Assembly (NCBI GenBank): GCA_947170725.1
Contig: CAMVUM010000005.1
Coordinates: 1-64,000 of the forward strand
DNA: 64,000 nucleotides
DNA from: an uncultured Prevotella sp.
GTDB lineage: Bacteria > Bacteroidota > Bacteroidia > Bacteroidales > Bacteroidaceae
Reading direction: 5' to 3'
Position 1 is the first letter of the stretch. Every line of letters begins with the position of its first letter. This document shows, one piece after another, positions 54,485 through 64,000 of the stretch. The position numbers were made by a program, and so were the translations under genes. The notes below the pieces were generated by a model that was given only the letters and a program-made list of their open reading frames with translations, did no database searches and had not been told where the DNA came from.

Positions 54485-57325
54485 ATGGAATATAACTTTA
54501 GAGAAATCGAGAAGAAATGGCAGCAGCGCTGGGTCGAACAACAGACCTATCGCGTGAAGGAAAACAAGGAAAAAAAGAAATTCTACGTGCTCAACATGTT
54601 CCCCTATCCCTCGGGAGCAGGTCTTCACGTAGGCCATCCGCTGGGATATATAGCCAGCGACATATACGCCCGCTACAAACGTCAGCAGGGCTTCAACGTT
54701 CTGAACCCGATGGGATATGACGCCTACGGACTGCCCGCAGAGCAGTATGCCATCCAGACGGGACAGCATCCGGCCATCACTACCGATGCCAACATCAAAC
54801 GCTATCGCGAGCAGTTGGACAAGATTGGATTCTCGTTCGACTGGAGCCGCGAGATACGCACCTGCGACCCGGAATACTATCACTGGACACAGTGGGCCTT
54901 CCAAAAAATGTTCAACAGCTACTACTGCAACGACACGAAGCGTGCACGTCCCATCGAAGAGCTCGTAGAGGCTTTCACGGAACACGGAAACAAGGGACTC
55001 AACGCCGCATGCTCCGAGGAAATCAGCTTCACCGCCGACGAGTGGAACTCATGGGACGAGAAACGCCGTCAGGAGGTTCTGATGAACTACCGCATAGCCT
55101 ATCTCGGCGAGACGATGGTCAACTGGTGTCCGCAGCTGGGCACGGTGCTGGCCAACGACGAGGTTGTTGACGGTGTTTCTGAGCGCGGCGGCTATCCCGT
55201 AGTACAGAAGAAGATGCGCCAGTGGTGTCTGCGCGTGTCGGCATACGCACAGCGTCTGCTCGACGGCCTGGAGACCATCGACTGGACCGACTCGCTGAAG
55301 GAGACGCAGAAGAACTGGATTGGTCGGTCCGAGGGAACGGAAATGCAGTTCAAAGTGGCCGACAGCGACATCGAATTCACCATCTTCACCACCCGCGCAG
55401 ACACCATCTTCGGCGTCACGTTCATGGTGCTCGCACCCGAGAGCGAACTTGTCGACCGGCTGACAACAGCCGATCAGCGCGCCGCCGTTGACGAATATAT
55501 AGCCTACGTGAAAAAGCGCACCGAACGCGACCGCATCAGCGACCACCGCGTGACGGGTGTGTTCTCCGGCTCCTACGCCATCAATCCTTTCACGGGTGAC
55601 AAGATTCCGGTGTGGATTTCGGAATACGTACTGGCCGGCTACGGCACAGGCGCCATCATGGCCGTTCCTGCCCACGACTCACGCGACTATGCCTTTGCCC
55701 GTCACTTCGGTCTGCCGGTCATCCCGCTCATAGAGGGTGCAGACGTCAGCGAACAGAGCTTCGACGCAAAGGAGGGCATCGTGATGAACTCACCAGCCGA
55801 AAGCAAGACAGCCATAGGAGGTTTCTCCCTCAACGGACTGACCGTAAAGGAAGCCATCGCCAAGACAAAAGAATATGTGAAGGCCAACAACATGGGCCGC
55901 GTGAAGGTCAACTTCCGTCTCCGCGACGCCATCTTCTCGCGTCAGAGATATTGGGGCGAGCCGTTCCCGGTCTACTACAAGGAAAACATGCCCTATATGA
56001 TTCCCGAAGAGTGTCTGCCGCTGGAGCTGCCCGAAGTGGCCAAGTTCCTGCCGACGGAGACGGGCGAGCCGCCACTGGGCCACGCCAAACAGTGGGCATG
56101 GGACACGAAAGAGAACAAGGTTGTTGACAACACGCTCGTCGACAACATCACCGTCTTCCCGCTCGAACTGAACACTATGCCCGGTTTTGCCGGTTCCTCA
56201 GCCTACTATCTGCGCTATATGGATCCGCGCAACCACACGGCGCTCGTTGACAAGCAGGTGGATGAATACTGGCAGAACGTGGACCTCTACGTCGGCGGTA
56301 CGGAACATGCCACGGGCCACCTCATCTACTCCCGTTTCTGGAACAAATTCCTGTTCGACTACGGATTCTCCTGCAAGGATGAACCGTTTGAGAAACTTGT
56401 CAACCAGGGAATGATACAGGGCCGGAGCAACTTCGTATACCGCATAAAAGATACTAATACGTTTGTCTCTCTCGGTCTGAAAGACCAGTACGACACGACC
56501 CCGATACACGTCGACGTAAACATCGTCAGCGGCGACGTGCTCGACGTGGAAGCCTTCAAGGCATGGCGTCCGGAATACAACAACGCCGAATTCATCCTCG
56601 AAGACGGCAAGTACGTCTGCGGATGGGCCGTCGAGAAGATGTCGAAGTCGATGTATAACGTGGTCAACCCCGACATGATTGTCGAGCGCTACGGTGCCGA
56701 CACGCTGCGTCTCTACGAGATGTTCCTCGGTCCGGTGGAGCAAAGCAAGCCTTGGGACACCAACGGCATTGACGGCTGCCACCGCTTCCTGAAAAAGTTC
56801 TGGGGACTGTTCTATCCTAAGGGAGCAGAAACAGTTGTATGCAACGACGGCACGGCCACGCCCGAACAGCTCAAGTCTGTCCACAAGCTGATCAAGAAGG
56901 TGACACAGGACATCGAGAACTTCAGCTACAACACGAGCATATCGGCGTTCATGATCTGCGTCAACGAGCTGACACAGCTGAAATGCAACGACCGCGGACT
57001 GCTCCGCACGCTCACCACCCTCATTGCTCCCTTCGCTCCCCACATAGCCGAAGAACTCTGGGAAGTCCTCGGAGGAGAAGGCAGCGTTTGTGACGCCCAA
57101 TGGCCGAAGTGTGAGGAAAAATATCTGGTGGAAAGCTCCATGCAGCTCGGCGTGTCGTTCAACGGCAAGCGCCGCTTCGAAATGCAGTTTGCCGCCGACG
57201 CCGACAACAAGACCGTTGAAGAAACGGTGCTGGCTGACGAACGTTCAAAGAAATATCTCGAAGGCAAGCAGGTGGTCAAGGTCATCATCGTGCCGAAGAG
57301 AATGGTGAACGTTGTTATCAAATAA
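54485..57325 (+). CDS. leuS: Leucyl-tRNA synthetase
   Basis: [27 protein letters not shown] and [13 protein letters not shown]. Start [16 protein letters not shown] at 54485. Confidence 0.97.
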   Translation: MEYNFREIEKKWQQRWVEQQTYRVKENKEKKKFYVLNMFPYPSGAGLHVGHPLGYIASDIYARYKRQQGFNVLNPMGYDAYGLPAEQYAIQTGQHPAITTDANIKRYREQLDKIGFSFDWSREIRTCDPEYYHWTQWAFQKMFNSYYCNDTKRARPIEELVEAFTEHGNKGLNAACSEEISFTADEWNSWDEKRRQEVLMNYRIAYLGETMVNWCPQLGTVLANDEVVDGVSERGGYPVVQKKMRQWCLRVSAYAQRLLDGLETIDWTDSLKETQKNWIGRSEGTEMQFKVADSDIEFTIFTTRADTIFGVTFMVLAPESELVDRLTTADQRAAVDEYIAYVKKRTERDRISDHRVTGVFSGSYAINPFTGDKIPVWISEYVLAGYGTGAIMAVPAHDSRDYAFARHFGLPVIPLIEGADVSEQSFDAKEGIVMNSPAESKTAIGGFSLNGLTVKEAIAKTKEYVKANNMGRVKVNFRLRDAIFSRQRYWGEPFPVYYKENMPYMIPEECLPLELPEVAKFLPTETGEPPLGHAKQWAWDTKENKVVDNTLVDNITVFPLELNTMPGFAGSSAYYLRYMDPRNHTALVDKQVDEYWQNVDLYVGGTEHATGHLIYSRFWNKFLFDYGFSCKDEPFEKLVNQGMIQGRSNFVYRIKDTNTFVSLGLKDQYDTTPIHVDVNIVSGDVLDVEAFKAWRPEYNNAEFILEDGKYVCGWAVEKMSKSMYNVVNPDMIVERYGADTLRLYEMFLGPVEQSKPWDTNGIDGCHRFLKKFWGLFYPKGAETVVCNDGTATPEQLKSVHKLIKKVTQDIENFSYNTSISAFMICVNELTQLKCNDRGLLRTLTTLIAPFAPHIAEELWEVLGGEGSVCDAQWPKCEEKYLVESSMQLGVSFNGKRRFEMQFAADADNKTVEETVLADERSKKYLEGKQVVKVIIVPKRMVNVVIK

Positions 57326-57498
57326 TATTTTTTTATTAAACTTTATAATTTTGGAGTGTGTCAAGATGAATAGTATATACGTGAGTATAGAACTTCATTG
57401 AGACACACTTTTTTCATTAAAGTACAATTCCTTTTTTCGTCAAGGCAGCAAGGCTATGCCACAATGCTGCCGTCAAATCATTATAACAATCCCGACAA

Positions 57499-58110
57499 AT
57501 GAAGATAGTATTCGCAACAAACAACAAAAACAAGCTCGCCGAAATACGAAGCATACTCGGCAACAGATTTGAAATAGTATCGCTGAAGGACATCGGATGT
57601 GATGCCGATATTCCCGAAACAGGCTCTACGCTTGAAGAGAACGCCATGCAGAAGGCGCACTACATCTACGACAACTACGGACTGAGCGTCTTCGCTGACG
57701 ACACTGGTCTCGAAGTGGACGCTCTCGGAGGCGCCCCGGGGGTGTATAGCGCACGCTATGCCGGCGGCGAAGGCCACGACAGCGAGGCCAATATGACCAG
57801 ACTGCTCAGCGAATTAGGAGAAAATAACAACCGTAAGGCACAATTTCGCACTGTTATAGCGTTATTATTAAAAAACGACTCTGTCACCGACGACAATCAG
57901 CCTACCCCCGACGAGAAACTGTTCGAGGGCATAGCCAAGGGTGAGATAATCCACGAAAGACGGGGAGGGGAGGGCTTCGGCTACGACCCGATATTCATGC
58001 CCGAAGGCTACGACCGCACTTTCGCCGAGCTGGGACTTGACGTCAAGAACAAGATAAGCCACAGGGCAAAGGCAGTGGAAAGACTGGCGGAGTATCTGAA
58101 GGAACTATAA
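57499..58110 (+). CDS. rdgB: Non-canonical purine NTP pyrophosphatase (RdgB/HAM1)
   Basis: [55 protein letters not shown]. Confidence 0.95.
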   Translation: MKIVFATNNKNKLAEIRSILGNRFEIVSLKDIGCDADIPETGSTLEENAMQKAHYIYDNYGLSVFADDTGLEVDALGGAPGVYSARYAGGEGHDSEANMTRLLSELGENNNRKAQFRTVIALLLKNDSVTDDNQPTPDEKLFEGIAKGEIIHERRGGEGFGYDPIFMPEGYDRTFAELGLDVKNKISHRAKAVERLAEYLKEL

Positions 58111-58132
58111 GAAACAACTATACACGGAAGAC

Positions 58133-60280
58133 ATGAAGAGAACAATCATCGCAGCAATCCTGAACTTGACCCTTTGCCTGGGCTTACCGCAGGACAAAGC
58201 GCTCGCCGCATCAATAGGCTCATGGAACGCTTACATGGCATATAAAGACATTATGGACATCCGCCCGGCCGGAAATATGGTCTACGTGCTCGGCTCTAAC
58301 AGTCTTTTCGCGTATAATGCCGACGACGGAGAGGTCAGCGTATATAATAAGGTGAACAGCCTGAGCGACTGTGTCATAAACCACATTGCATGGAACAGCA
58401 ATGCCGGCAGGCTGATAATCATCTATGACAACTACAATATCGACCTGCTTGACAAGAGCGGAAACGTCACCAACATCTCCGATTACTACAGCAAGACCGT
58501 CAATCTCGACAAGACCGTCAACGGTATATACGTCAACGGAGCCTACGCTTACGTATATACCAACTTCGGAATACTGAAGATAAACATGGGCAGCGCCGAA
58601 ATAAGCGATACGTACAATCTCAATATGAAGGTAACGGCGTGCACCATCGCAAGCGGCAGGATATATGCCAGGACGTCCTCAGGAATCTACAGTGCCGACA
58701 TGTCGGTCAATCTGCTTGACCGCAACAACTGGCAGCGCGACGGCAGCGTGACGGCCGATATATTCCGCTCCGAAAACGACATGGAGTCCACCAAGAAACA
58801 CGGATATGACGAACGACGCATATACGACAATAGAAACAAATGCTGGTGGAGCAATCAGGAGGACGGACTGCTGCAAAGCTATACGGAAGCGGAAGACGGG
58901 ACGCAGACTATCACACGAAGGAGTATCACACCTGACAACTGTCCGAGATACAACAACTTCGCATTTATGAAATACTTCAATGGAGTGTTATATACCTGCG
59001 GAAGCTATATTTGGGACCAGTATAACGACGCAACCATACAGACGTTGGACAGCGACGGATGGACTTTCTTCCAGAGTGACGGCGTCAGTGACAAGACAAA
59101 CGTACCCTTTCAGGACATGCTCTGCCTTGATGTCGACCCGTACGACAACAGACATGTTGTGGCAGGAAGCCGTAACGGAGTCTATGAATACTACGACGGA
59201 CAATTCGTCAGATTCCACAACAGCATAAGCACGAACGGCATTATAGCAACCGCCGTGACCGGAGACATAAACTACGAGCTCATAACGGCAATGAGTTTTG
59301 ACAACAACGGCGGCCTGTGGTGCTTCAATTCGCGCTCATTTACCCAGAAACCACTGCTCAATCTTGACAGGAAAGGCAACTGGACGGCACATGGAACACA
59401 CGAACTGCTCACATATAATAATGGCCGCGCCGCCGCTTTCATCAAGAGTATGATGACGGACAGCAGGGGCGCTATGTGGTTCTGCAACAACGACTTCACA
59501 GATCCGGTAACCTATCGGTATGACATATCCGGCAATACCCTGAACTGCTACAACCATTTCAGCAACCAGGACGGAAGCACTGTCAACGTCCAGAACGTGA
59601 GCTGTCTGGCCGAGGACAAGGAAGGAAACATCTGGGTGGGAACAGGCCTGGGCCCGCTCATGCTCACTCCGGAACAGATCAACAACCCGTCAGCGGGATA
59701 TACTCAGGTGAAAGTTCCGCGGAACGACGGTACAAGCTATGCCGACTATCTCCTTTCCGGAATAGACGTCACGAGCATCGCCATCGACGGAGCAAACCGC
59801 AAATGGATTGGAACGTCAAACAACGGAGTGTATCTCATCAGCAGCGACAATATGGAAGAAATCCATCATTTCACGGCGGAAAACAGCTATCTTCTCTCCA
59901 ACTACATCGAGTCCATTGCCATCAACAGCCAAAGCGGCGAAGTATTCTTCGGCACCGGAAACGGCCTTTGCTCCTATATGGGCGACGCTACCGAACCTAA
60001 CGAGGACATGAGCAAGGACAACGTGTGGGCTTATCCGAACCCCGTCAGACCCGAATATACCGGTCTCATCACCGTGGTCGGACTTTCGTCAAACGCCGAC
60101 GTTAAGATCCTGTCGTCCAACGGAACCGTCATTGCCAAAGGAACGAGCACCGGAGGAACATTCACATGGAATGGAAAAGACAGCAAAGGAAGGAGGGTTG
60201 CTTCAGGAGTATATATGGTGGCGACGGCAAAAAGCGACGGCAGCAAAGGAACGGTATGCAAAATCGCTGTCATAAACTGA
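58133..60280 (+). CDS. porZ: PorZ-like beta-propeller protein with a T9SS sorting tail
   Basis: SIGSWNAYMAYKDIMDIRPAGNMVYVLGSNSLFAYNADDGEV; C-terminus VWAYPNPVRPEYTG...WNGKDSKGRRVASGVYMV. Confidence 0.82.
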   Translation: MKRTIIAAILNLTLCLGLPQDKALAASIGSWNAYMAYKDIMDIRPAGNMVYVLGSNSLFAYNADDGEVSVYNKVNSLSDCVINHIAWNSNAGRLIIIYDNYNIDLLDKSGNVTNISDYYSKTVNLDKTVNGIYVNGAYAYVYTNFGILKINMGSAEISDTYNLNMKVTACTIASGRIYARTSSGIYSADMSVNLLDRNNWQRDGSVTADIFRSENDMESTKKHGYDERRIYDNRNKCWWSNQEDGLLQSYTEAEDGTQTITRRSITPDNCPRYNNFAFMKYFNGVLYTCGSYIWDQYNDATIQTLDSDGWTFFQSDGVSDKTNVPFQDMLCLDVDPYDNRHVVAGSRNGVYEYYDGQFVRFHNSISTNGIIATAVTGDINYELITAMSFDNNGGLWCFNSRSFTQKPLLNLDRKGNWTAHGTHELLTYNNGRAAAFIKSMMTDSRGAMWFCNNDFTDPVTYRYDISGNTLNCYNHFSNQDGSTVNVQNVSCLAEDKEGNIWVGTGLGPLMLTPEQINNPSAGYTQVKVPRNDGTSYADYLLSGIDVTSIAIDGANRKWIGTSNNGVYLISSDNMEEIHHFTAENSYLLSNYIESIAINSQSGEVFFGTGNGLCSYMGDATEPNEDMSKDNVWAYPNPVRPEYTGLITVVGLSSNADVKILSSNGTVIAKGTSTGGTFTWNGKDSKGRRVASGVYMVATAKSDGSKGTVCKIAVIN

Positions 60281-60337
60281 CAACGGACAGACTGCCATAA
60301 ACAACAATCGCTGTAACAAACTAACAATAACAACATA

Positions 60338-61732
60338 ATGAGAAAATTACTGACTGTTCTAACGGCTATAATGGCTATCATTCAAGGAGTGAGCGCCCAG
60401 ACTTCCGGCATATCAACTCCGGACGAGACAGGTCTTCCTGTGGTCAACATAGAGACGGTTGACGGTGAAGAACCCACGTGCGACTACATAACCCACCCGG
60501 AAGGGGCAATGGGAGAAAGCATAACCAACGCAACAAAAGTGCCGGGAAGAGTGACCGTCAGCAAGAATGGAAACATCATCTTCGACAGTGGAGACTATGA
60601 GAAGAGCGTGAGCGGAATGACCGTAAAAATACGCGGAAACACAAGTGCATACGCCTCCAAAAAGCCGTTAAAGATAAAACTACAGAAGAAAGGCGACATG
60701 CTTTGCCGAGGAAACAGCATATATAACGACAAGAACTGGGTACTGCTCAACAACACAAACACTCTGAACACACTGATAGGCATGAAGCTGAGCGAGCTGA
60801 CCGGAGTGCAGTGGGTTCCGCAACTACAGTATGTAAACGTTGTCTTCAACGGCGAATATCGCGGAATATACATCCTCATTGAAGGAGTTGAACGGAACGA
60901 GACAGCCCGAATCAATGTCGACAAGAACGGAGGATATATCGTAGAGGCAGACCCGTACTGGTGGAAAGAAGATGTTTGTTTCGACACCGGCTACACGGGA
61001 ATGGACAAGAAATACACGTTCAAGTATCCTGACTCTGACGATATAACTCCGGAGCAGATTGACGAAATAAAGATATGTATAGAAGCCATGGAGAAATCCA
61101 TCGAGAACGGAACATACCCGGAACATATCGACGTGGCTTCATTCGCCACATGGCTCATCACCCACGATATTCTCGGAACTTGGGACAGCGCCGGCTCAAA
61201 CATATTCATGACCCGGAAAAATTCGTCGTCACCATTGGAAATGGGGCCTCTGTGGGATTTCGACACAATCATGAAGATGGAAGGAGACTGGGCAAGAGTG
61301 CACAACGATTTCTTCTACTTCAGGATGCTCTTCGACAACAGCAACAAGACATTTGCAAAAACATACAAGGAAACATACGACAGACTTCGGTCAAGCGTGT
61401 TCGACGGCATAACGAACTTCATTGACTCATACGTCAAGTCCGACGACGCGGCGGCACTCGACCGCGCATACGAGCTGGAAAACCGCCTTCTCGGCTACGA
61501 CAACACCACTGTCGCGGAAATGGCTATGGAGCTGAGACAATGGTTCGGAAGCCGCAGGACATGGCTCGACAGTGCTGTCAGCACAATCAGCACCGACGAA
61601 ACGGGAATCACCGAAACCAGCCGCGACGACCGGAGTCTCTCCGGAACCCTCCATGATCTGACAGGACGCAGAGTCGACAGCAGCTACAAAGGTATTGTCA
61701 TCAACGGAAAAAGAAAGATAATCGTACGTTAA
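60338..61732 (+). CDS. CotH kinase family protein, secreted
   Basis: KIRGNTSAYASKKPLKIKLQKK, NDKNWVLLNN, PLWDFDTIM; sorting-like tail LHDLTGRRVDSSYKGIVINGKRKIIVR. Confidence 0.88.
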   Translation: MRKLLTVLTAIMAIIQGVSAQTSGISTPDETGLPVVNIETVDGEEPTCDYITHPEGAMGESITNATKVPGRVTVSKNGNIIFDSGDYEKSVSGMTVKIRGNTSAYASKKPLKIKLQKKGDMLCRGNSIYNDKNWVLLNNTNTLNTLIGMKLSELTGVQWVPQLQYVNVVFNGEYRGIYILIEGVERNETARINVDKNGGYIVEADPYWWKEDVCFDTGYTGMDKKYTFKYPDSDDITPEQIDEIKICIEAMEKSIENGTYPEHIDVASFATWLITHDILGTWDSAGSNIFMTRKNSSSPLEMGPLWDFDTIMKMEGDWARVHNDFFYFRMLFDNSNKTFAKTYKETYDRLRSSVFDGITNFIDSYVKSDDAAALDRAYELENRLLGYDNTTVAEMAMELRQWFGSRRTWLDSAVSTISTDETGITETSRDDRSLSGTLHDLTGRRVDSSYKGIVINGKRKIIVR

Positions 61733-61747
61733 GCTGACAACAACCGC

Positions 61748-61827
61748 AAAAAGAAAACGGCTGTGGAAAAACCTACAGACGGACAGACATCCGCCATTGA
61801 AAGTTTTTCCACAGCCGTTTTCTTTTT
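61748..61827. terminator. Long-arm inverted repeat between convergent genes
   Basis: 25-bp perfect arms aaaaagaaaacggctgtggaaaaac / gtttttccacagccgttttcttttt, 30-nt loop. Confidence 0.75.
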
Positions 61828-61852
61828 TTCCTTATATCGTTTCCCGCTGCCG

Positions 61853-62656
61853 TCAGAGCCTTATCCAGTTGTCGGGAAATATGTCTGGGTCATCCCATCT
61901 GTACCACTTTCTCGGACAAACAACCGCACCGCCGTTCCTGTTGAGCATCGCCGCCCAATAGGAAAATGTGCTGTTGGCTATTATATTCGCCTTACATTCC
62001 GACATCAGCAGCATGTCTGCCCAATTGTCCCGTCCGCGGTTTAAGTCCACATAGACGGCGGAATCCGGCCTTATGTGCTCCTTTGCCCACTCCGGATCGT
62101 CTGAGAAAATATAGTATGTGGCACCATTCATCAGTGTTTCCATCCGGCCGATGGCGTCATGGTAATAATGTTCCGTGCAGTAGCGGCCGAAATTTCCGAA
62201 GTTTTCTCCTTCCATATAGTCTCCGCGTCTGACATGCAGCGCCACCGAGCGTGACTCTCTTATCCGTCCGAGCATCCAGAGGCAATCCTCCGAAAGATTT
62301 TCCGTGCGAAACCTGAACATACTGCTGACGTCCACATCACTATAGAAATGGCGGTCGAGCCAGTAGCCGTCGAATACCACATCCCAACAGGTGAACTCAC
62401 GGTCATTTTCCCAACGAGTCAGTCCGAGCCGTTTCGCCAGCACATAGATACGCGAAAACGCATCCGTCAGCGGCCGTGATTCAGGAAGCCGCAGGTTGAA
62501 GACACGTTCCAGCTCCAGTCCGCCATGTACATCGAGCGAGCCGGACCTGTAGCATCCGTAGATTCTTTCGCCGGGAAACGTCCGCTCCAGATACCGGTAA
62601 AGGGCATATGCAAACATCTGATTGCCCAGTCCGCCGAGAAAATTGACAATTCTCAT
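61853..62656 (-). CDS. Alpha-1,2-fucosyltransferase (GT11)
   Basis: MRIVNFLGGLGNQMFAYALYRYL, VALHVRRGDY, STFSYWAAMLN. Confidence 0.93.
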   Translation of the reverse strand: MRIVNFLGGLGNQMFAYALYRYLERTFPGERIYGCYRSGSLDVHGGLELERVFNLRLPESRPLTDAFSRIYVLAKRLGLTRWENDREFTCWDVVFDGYWLDRHFYSDVDVSSMFRFRTENLSEDCLWMLGRIRESRSVALHVRRGDYMEGENFGNFGRYCTEHYYHDAIGRMETLMNGATYYIFSDDPEWAKEHIRPDSAVYVDLNRGRDNWADMLLMSECKANIIANSTFSYWAAMLNRNGGAVVCPRKWYRWDDPDIFPDNWIRL

Positions 62657-62687
62657 CCTCCGATGTCCGTCATTCTTCCGTCTTCCC

Positions 62688-63677
62688 TCAACTCATCTCC
62701 AGCATTCTCACAATGGGCTTGACAGCCTCGCGGGCCACGTCAGGATCAACCTCTACGGATGGCCATTCGTGGAGCAGCGTATTATAGATTTTCCTCATCG
62801 TGTTCATCTTCATATAGTCGCACTCGTTGCAGGAGCAGCCCACGGAGCCTTCGCCGATTTCCGGCGGAACGGGAATGAAAGTCTTGTCGGGACACTGACG
62901 TGTCATCTCATGGAGAATTCCGGCTTCCGTGACAACGATGAATTCGCGGTCGTCACTTTCCATGGCGTGCTTCAGCAGAACAGCCGTAGACCCGACCACA
63001 TCGGCAACGGCCAGAACCGGGCCTTTGCACTCCGGATGGGCCAGCACCTTCGCACCGGGATGTTCTGCTTTCAGACGTACAATCTCGGCCACAGAAAAAC
63101 GTTCGTGAACGTGACATCCGCCATGCCACAGAAGCATGTTGCGGCCCGTCACACCATTTATATATGATCCGAGGTTGTAGTCCGGGCCGAAGATGATCTT
63201 CTCGCCAGCGGGAAGTGACTCGACAATCCGGCGTGCATTTCCGCTCGTCACAACAACATCGGTCAGAGCCTTGACGGCGGCAGTCGTATTGACGTAGCTC
63301 ACAACGGTGTGGTCAGGATGTTCCTCCTTGAACCGCTTGAGGTCTTCAGCGCGGCAGGAATCAGCCAGCGAACATCCGGCATTGAGATCGGGACAGAGCA
63401 CAAGTTTGTCCGGCGAAAGAATCTTGCACGTCTCAGCCATGAAGTGGACGCCGCACATGACGATTATCCGTGCGTCGGTTTCAGCCGCCTTGCGTGCCAA
63501 AGCAAGCGAATCGCCAACAAAATCGGCCACGTCCTGTATTTCTCCCTGCGTGTAGTAGTGGGCCATGATCACGGCCTTCTTCTCACGACACATCCGTCTG
63601 ATTTCGCTCTTCAAGTCCGTGCCTTCGGCTACGGGCTCGTCAATGTAGCCCTTTTCGAGCCATTCCGTTTTCAACAT
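62688..63677 (-). CDS. nadA: Quinolinate synthase
   Basis: KKAVIMAHYYTQGEIQDVADFVGDSLALAR, MCGVHFMAETCKILSPDKLVLCPDLNAGCSLADSC and a C-terminal Cys cluster. Confidence 0.96.
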   Translation of the reverse strand: MLKTEWLEKGYIDEPVAEGTDLKSEIRRMCREKKAVIMAHYYTQGEIQDVADFVGDSLALARKAAETDARIIVMCGVHFMAETCKILSPDKLVLCPDLNAGCSLADSCRAEDLKRFKEEHPDHTVVSYVNTTAAVKALTDVVVTSGNARRIVESLPAGEKIIFGPDYNLGSYINGVTGRNMLLWHGGCHVHERFSVAEIVRLKAEHPGAKVLAHPECKGPVLAVADVVGSTAVLLKHAMESDDREFIVVTEAGILHEMTRQCPDKTFIPVPPEIGEGSVGCSCNECDYMKMNTMRKIYNTLLHEWPSVEVDPDVAREAVKPIVRMLEMS

Positions 63678-64000
63678 CGTTTTATTATATTTATTTCTTT
63701 CTTTTTTAATTTAAAAATGTTATGTTATGGATGATGTGCTGTTGATATGTGAAAAACTTTCTTCTCTTTTTCTTGCGTATTTCGTTATAAAACTGTGGTT
63801 CGTCAATATCAACAATCATTGTTGAAACTTACATGCTGATAATGAGCATTATCGCATGTTTATCCACAATATCCCATTTCGGTGCAAATTTAATAAGTTT
63901 ATATCTTTTTCTGCCAATAATCTGTTGAAAACTTGCTGAAAAGCCCTTAATAACCCTGTTGATATCCATGTTTCGCGGCGGTATGTGTGAAGCCTGTTGA

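Noticed and set aside
56198-57100. 300-aa minus-strand ORF
   Set aside because: Opposite leuS; shadow ORF.
1-64000. CRISPR array, prophage, rRNA or tRNA genes
   Set aside because: No regularly spaced identical direct repeats with unique spacers, no phage structural genes, and no tRNA/rRNA sequence that I could recognise by eye; a tRNAscan/Infernal run would be needed to exclude small RNA genes.

Overview
The window is 64 kb of a Bacteroidales chromosome, probably Prevotellaceae-like. I infer this from TAnnTTTG promoter boxes, PCMD/DUF4254/DUF6242 families, type IX secretion sorting tails, the BamA-Skp cluster and N-succinylornithine-type carbamoyltransferase. I see about 50 protein-coding genes, mostly housekeeping (radC, rbfA, murI, bamA, uppS, pckA, upp, ychF, lgt, pdxB, purT, leuS, rdgB, nadA). 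There are carbohydrate genes (GH31, GH115, esterases, GT9, GT11) and a short sugar-nucleotide cluster (FdtA / acyltransferase / FdtB). I saw no convincing CRISPR array, prophage, rRNA, tRNA or complete transposon. The most unusual content is a dense set of several unrelated short, phrase-like or palindromic repeat families between genes. Some copies have entered reading frames: a ~190-bp hairpin element in frame inside a fused glutamine-amidotransferase/dipeptidase gene, a small palindrome inside a DegT aminotransferase, and repeats forming the ends of several proteins. Other notable points are two copies of a ~100-bp nested-palindrome element, an 18-bp inverted pair bracketing a regulator/GH31 pair, a Ser at the presumed specificity position of ArgF', an unlisted rubredoxin, and DnaA-box-like sites at the right edge. 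All calls come from reading the sequence; no database searches were run.
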